From positions 766,537 to 830,536 of the forward strand of contig ML682090.1 in the NCBI GenBank assembly GCA_007922195.1: a stretch of DNA of 64,000 nt, given 5' to 3'. The position numbers were made by a program, and so were the translations under genes. Shown here one piece after another: positions 59,568 to 64,000 of the stretch (positions are counted from its first letter, which is position 1; each line of letters begins with the position of its first letter). The notes under the pieces were generated by a model. The model made no database searches and had not been told where the DNA came from. It was given only the letters and a program-made list of their open reading frames with translations. This DNA comes from Podocnemis expansa (lineage: Eukaryota > Chordata > Testudines > Podocnemididae).

Positions 59568-61780
59568 GTAAGTTGCCAATGGGTTGGGATAGTGACATTC
59601 CAGTGGTCTGAGGTGTGCTGGGCAGAGCTGTAACTAGCCATTTTAGCACCTGTGGCAATCCCTCCCCTATTGTTTTACTTTGTCTCCCCATGGTGGGAGG
59701 GCTGGTTGGGGTTTCTGCAGGAATGGCCTGACTATTGGCTTTAGCACTGATTCCTGAGAGCAGAGGGAGCTGCAGCCAAGCAGAGCCATGACTGGCAGAC
59801 CCCCGGCTGAATCACCTTTTCCTGGCCACACTCCCTCCTGCTGCTCCTGGGTATTTTCTGGCCAGGATCCTGCCGGGATAAAAGGGCTCTGGGATGCTGC
59901 AATGACTTGGAGCTGAGCCAAGCTTCCAACCCCGGATCCTGAAGCATTAGTCCCTGCTGCCATCCTGGACCAGGAGCTGTCCCCAGAACTTCACCCCTGG
60001 CAGCCCCCTGCTGCTGGTGGCCTGTGCAACTCTGTACCAAGGCAAGAGGCGCACTGCACTGGGGAATAGGGTGACCAGATGTTCCAAATTTATAGGCTTT
60101 GTCTTACAGAGCCCCCTGTTACTCGCTACCCTCTGTCTTGATTTTTCACACTTCCAATATAGTTACGCTAGCCAGGAATCCCCCAGCTTCCAGAGTGGGG
60201 TGGGACCATGGTGCCCACTTCAGGGACTGAGGACAGACAGTTGTATTCTCTGCCTGGCCAATTCCAGTAGTGTCTGAGAGCTGGAGGAGTTGCGACCCAC
60301 CCAGCACCCCAGGAGAGAGGGACAGGAGCTGCAGGGGAAGGAGAGGAGTCAGGATAAGGATGGTTCAGGGCAAGCGAGGAGAGTTGGCAGGGCAATGACT
60401 ATAGGCCCTCTTCAGGAAGGGAGATGGGAAGCCTGAAGTTGTGGGCAAAAGTCAGCCTGAGGGCTAGGTATGGGTACACCTTGAGGGTCCCTGGAGGGAC
60501 CTTTGGGACTCTTGTGAGGAAGAAGCTAATGACAGAGGAGGCATCTTGATCCTTCTGTCCCATTTGCCACCTCCCACCTTAGCCCCCTGTAGTTATCCCA
60601 TGTGCCCCGTCATGCACCTTTTCAGTTTTAAGTCATATTTATGCAGAGAGGTAAAACGATCCAGGTAGTGGATACTGGGTGAGACTGTGGATTAGAAAAC
60701 TTGAATTATAATCCTGAGTCATTGGGTGTCTGCTATTCTGCAACTAAAATGTGATGATGATTTACTCCCTTGTGTAGAGTGCTTTGAGATCTAACCATTG
60801 CTGAGAAGTGGATCAGCACTAACTGTTATTCTCCTGCCTTCTGATATTCATGCTCACTGATCAAACCTAGTGAAAGTTGTCAGCACCTGGGACGTAATGT
60901 ATCTTTCTGATGTCCTGATAACATTCGATTGATCTGGCTCTTTACTAGGCAGCCAATGAGTTTCATGAACTGATTTCATGAGCTGTGTGATTTTCGTGGG
61001 AAAAATTTCTCCTCTAGAAACTCAACAGGAGTCGAACGTATCTTTAATACATTATATTGTGTCTAATTCTTGAATCTCCACTCTCTTTACGAATTCAGAA
61101 TACTGAGACTATAAAGAGCAAGGGGAATAGTTTGGGGTGATACGAAGGACTGCAAAGGTTAAAAAATAATAAAGAAATCGTACTTCTTCCAAGGGAAGTC
61201 CCATCTTTTAAGACAGGGATCTCAAACTCAAATCACCACAGGGGTTGGATGAGGGCTAGTACATTAGCCCAAAGGCTGCACCATGCATGAGGAGTAGTAC
61301 GGTAGCCCAAGGGCCGATCCACTGAAACCTTTTCATACAATGATATTGCAAATATTGATAGCAATAGTGTTGCTGCGGGCCACAAGAAATAATTTTAGGG
61401 GCCACATGTGGCCCGTACTAGGTCCAAGATCAGCAACCCCTGGCACACATGCCAGAGATAGCAGGCATGCCCATTCATAAAGTCATGCAGGACTCCTGGA
61501 ATAGCGGTGCCATGGCTGCCACCCCCAGCTGGCCCCACCCCTCCAGCAGGGCCTGTACACATGCCTGATAGCTCCTAGCCCCTACTGGCCCTGCCCCTGC
61601 CACCTGCTAAGGATGGTGGGTGGGGATGGCACAAGACCCAGCAAAAGTTGCTGACCCTTGCATTAGATACTTAATATATTCTCTACTGGCTAAGGGATGG
61701 GTAGGAGCTAGGGGTTGACTGGCTGAGCTACCACTAAGAGATCTTTTGTCCTCTAGCTTCTATGACTCAACTTTCTCTTG
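59568..61780 (+). other. Gene D intron 2 with DNA-transposon fragments
   Basis: 59568-59900 matches gene A after its V exon. At 60068 a hAT-type terminus begins (agggtgaccagatgttcc); its other end was not found. 61215-61680 is a nested set of hAT-like pieces (cagggatctcaaactcaa; tcagcaacccctggca; agttgctgaccct). No exon before 61781. Confidence 0.5.
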
Positions 61781-61937
61781 ATGCCTCTGAGCTGAGACTT
61801 TCCACCCTGGTGCCTTCACCCCCGGAGAATGCTGAGTTTCCCTCGTCATTCCTCTACTCTGCCTGGTCTCTGATTTCCCTCCATGGCATGCAGTTCTCTG
61901 GCACTCTGGTGAGGAGTTATCTGAGGGTCAGATGAAT
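61781..61937 (+). pseudogene. Gene D: decayed, truncated extra C1 exon
   Basis: Begins atgcctctgagctgagactt, homologous to the C1 exons, but the acceptor ag is tg (ctcttg|at). A base is missing in ccctcgtc (A has cccttcgtc), and homology ends after 'ctgagggtcagatgaatg'. It stands about 670 nt before the intact C1 exon, so the C1 region was duplicated locally. Confidence 0.8.
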
Positions 61938-62109
61938 GTCTGACTAGTAATAACTCTATATTTTTGATCCGTACTCTGAGAAAATATTCCAAAGAGTATC
62001 TGTAAAAAGGAAGGCAAAGAATTATTGCAGGTGCTACCAGAAGTTGTAACTCAAAGCTAATGGGATGAATGTAATAGGAAAATTTAGCCTATTGTGTCTG
62101 TGTAAGAAT

Positions 62110-62290
62110 GTTTCCTCTTTCTGGCTTTTTATTGGATCTCAAAGCACCTTAGAAAGGTGACTAAATAGCATTTGTGAGTAAGTATCATTTTCTAAATTTT
62201 ACAGTTGGGGAAACTGAGGGGAAGTTTACTTGCTTCCAAGGTTACAGAGGAAGTCAGAGAACAGGTCTCAGGCCTCCTGACTCCCAGTCT
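62110..62290 (+). mobile_element. MIR SINE fragment
   Basis: Equivalent to the MIR in genes A and C; contains ttacagttggggaaactgag and a 'caaggttacagaggaagtca' block. Confidence 0.8.
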
Positions 62291-62603
62291 TATGGCCTCA
62301 CCACCAGAATGACCAGCTCTTCCTATGTGTTTTGTGCTGAGCTGAACATATTGTTGGCACTCGGCAAATAAATTATGATGGTCATGTCAGGACAAACTTC
62401 TGAGCAGTGACAGAGAGTGGGAGGTCTTTAAAGGAGGATGCCCCATATTGTGACACATGATAACTGGAACAGAGAAATCATTAGACATCACAGCCAGTGC
62501 AGCAGGGTTGCAAAGTGATATGAGATGGACATGAACTAGTTGAGCCACCAGTAATAGGTTTTCCCAGACTCTAGTTTCTATAACTCGACTCTCTCTTTTT
62601 TAG

Positions 62604-62912
62604 ATGCCTCCGAGCCAAGACTTTCCATCCTAGTGCCCTCTGCCCCAGAGGATGCTGATCTTCCCCCTGTCATTCCTCTGCTCTGCCTGCTCTCTGATTT
62701 CACCCCTTCCTGGAAAGGAGTTCTCTGGGACACTGGTGAGAAGTCTGAAGGCCAGATGGGTGCTGATGCCATAGACAGGAAAGGGGTCGTTAGTGTTTTG
62801 AGTCTAAGGACTATTTCTTCTGAGATGTGGAAACAGGAAACGGCCTACATTTGTACAATCAAGAAGAATAGCACAGAAGGAAGCATTAGTGCTACAGTCT
62901 CCAAGGAAACAG
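62604..62912 (+). CDS. Gene D exon 3: C1-set Ig domain
   Basis: 309 nt, phase 1-1, same length as in gene A and open throughout. PLLCLLSDF with first Cys, LWDTG Trp, WKQETAYIC second Cys. Sequon NST near the end. Acceptor ttttttag, donor weak g|gtccag as in A; read-through would add three residues (GPV, the Gly sharing the split codon) and stop. The transmembrane and tail exons lie beyond the right edge: in A the TM exon is 2.4 kb downstream, in C 1.2 kb. Confidence 0.85.
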
Positions 62913-64000
62913 GTCCAGTATAATATCCCATCTAACATGTTCTGTTTCCCAAACGTTTATATTCTGTTCCTCGTTGTGGTATCTGTTGGAAACTTCACCT
63001 CAATTCAGGACAAATATACATATTTAAGGGGTTAAAGCTAGGCAAAATGACTAAAATGAGAAGTAGGGACTAGATATAAAAAAACACCAAAAGGACTTAA
63101 ACTGTGGGAAAGACAAGGTGGGTGCGGTAACAGTTTTTGTTTGACCACAGAAGTCAATAAAAATATTGCCTCACATCCCTTGCATTTCTAATATTCTGGG
63201 ACCCACACAGCTACAACATTGAATTGTGACAGAATGTCATAGTAGTGCCCCATCACCTGCCTTTCTTCACTCTCTCTTAATACCATTTTTTATTCAATAA
63301 ACAGTGTTAAAAATTGGGCTGTGGGGCAAAACTTACCCTAGATCTTTCTCCTTATGGGCCTTCTTGATAGTCCATATGAATGGAAAGATTCCTATCGACA
63401 TCAGCAAAACAAACGAGTCTGGTGGCACTTTAAAGACTAACAAATTTATTCATTGCATGAGCTTTCATCTCGATTCTCTCCCACAAAAGCTCATGCAATA
63501 AATAAATTTGTTAGTCTTTAAAGTGCCACTAGACTCCTTGTTTGTTTTGCTGAACTAGACAAACATGGCTATCCCTTTGGAACTTGGCTATTGACTTCAG
63601 TCAATCTTGTATCAGGCCCTATGTGAGTACTACTTCTACAAGAGTTTGAGGAGTGTTGTTGCCAAAGAGACTGGAGAATGGTTTGGGTGCTCAGAGATGG
63701 AATAACTAGGAAAACAGGAATGAACGGAGCAAAGGAAAAAGTAGGCTGAATAATCAGAATTCCCGGTAGTGAGATCTACTGGGTTGTGGCTTGTCTCTCA
63801 AGTAAAAGTTTGATTAAAGTTGGCCTGTGTAAAGCACTAGTGATGATACTGTAAGTACTAGTCAGGGAGGTGAACAAGATGAGACCCACAATAACAGGAC
63901 TTTGATATCTCTAATATTTATAATTCTAAGATGTTTCCCAAAATGATTTTCATTCTAGTGTCTGATAAAGTGGGATTTTCTCCCACAAAAGTGTCTGATG
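62913..64000 (+). other. Gene D intron 3 (partial) with an inverted repeat pair
   Basis: 63395-63600 is a head-to-head pair of 'actcctt' repeats: left arm gagtctggtggcactttaaa, right arm tttaaagtgccactagactc. The last 45 bases start another repeat fragment. No exon found before the window ends. Confidence 0.6.

Larger units (their letters stand above)
45945..59600. repeat. Segmental duplication, copy D (upstream block plus leader and V of gene D)
   Basis: Counterpart of 85-9990. Longer because of insertions absent from the A copy: a hAT at 46496, two small hAT-like elements at 51060 and 52720, an inverted repeat and a LINE at 53219-56880, and a short repeat at 58875. Confidence 0.85.

Overview
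The window is vertebrate nuclear DNA, most likely from a turtle or crocodilian. It has no bacterial features. Genes are split into short phase-1 exons, and most of the sequence is old transposable elements: CR1 LINE 3' ends, MIRs, a tRNA-headed SINE with a CR1-type tail, several hAT miniature elements with 8-bp target duplications, a DIRS1-like element, a Ty3/Gypsy relic, and an R2-superclade LINE with a restriction-like endonuclease. The taxon is inferred from this repeat mix and is not certain.

The real genes are a tandem cluster of four related immunoglobulin-superfamily receptor genes, all on the + strand, here called A to D. None is visible as one long reading frame; I assembled them from splice sites, exon phase and comparison among the copies. 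The layout is a leader exon of 43 nt, one V-set exon that ends in a built-in J-like segment (consensus FGNGTRLIVT), one C1-set exon resembling Ig light-chain or TCR constant domains, a transmembrane exon with no charged residue, and two small cytoplasmic exons. The last exon carries one tyrosine motif (TEYATL in A, TEYTTV in C) that fits ITIM/ITSM consensus. All internal junctions are phase 1 except the last, which is phase 0. Gene A sums to 903 nt, an open frame of 300 residues.

Region by region: 1-8250 is a gene-free upstream block that recurs at about 45945-57870. Gene A runs 8418-20681 and looks intact. B is a fragment (leader 25503, V 31008) with a mutated leader donor, a DIRS element inserted in its first intron just before V, and no C1 or membrane exons. 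31650-36880 holds LTR-like DNA and an acidic, repeat-rich reading frame. C (37630-42033) has an intact leader, V, membrane and tail exons, but its C1 exon has a 1-nt deletion and a stop, and a retroposon has replaced the end of its tail. D (58034 to beyond the right edge) has intact leader, V and C1 exons plus a decayed extra C1 copy; its membrane exons lie outside the window.

A and D share one V type and a long upstream block; B and C share another V type and their own upstream block. Several mobile elements sit in one copy while the paralogue keeps an empty site, which orders the events. The cluster resembles, in layout, other germline-joined V-J receptors (NKp30/NCR3, fish NITRs, lamprey TCR-like), but the combination of VJ, a single C1 and an ITIM/ITSM tail in a reptile is the item most worth following up.
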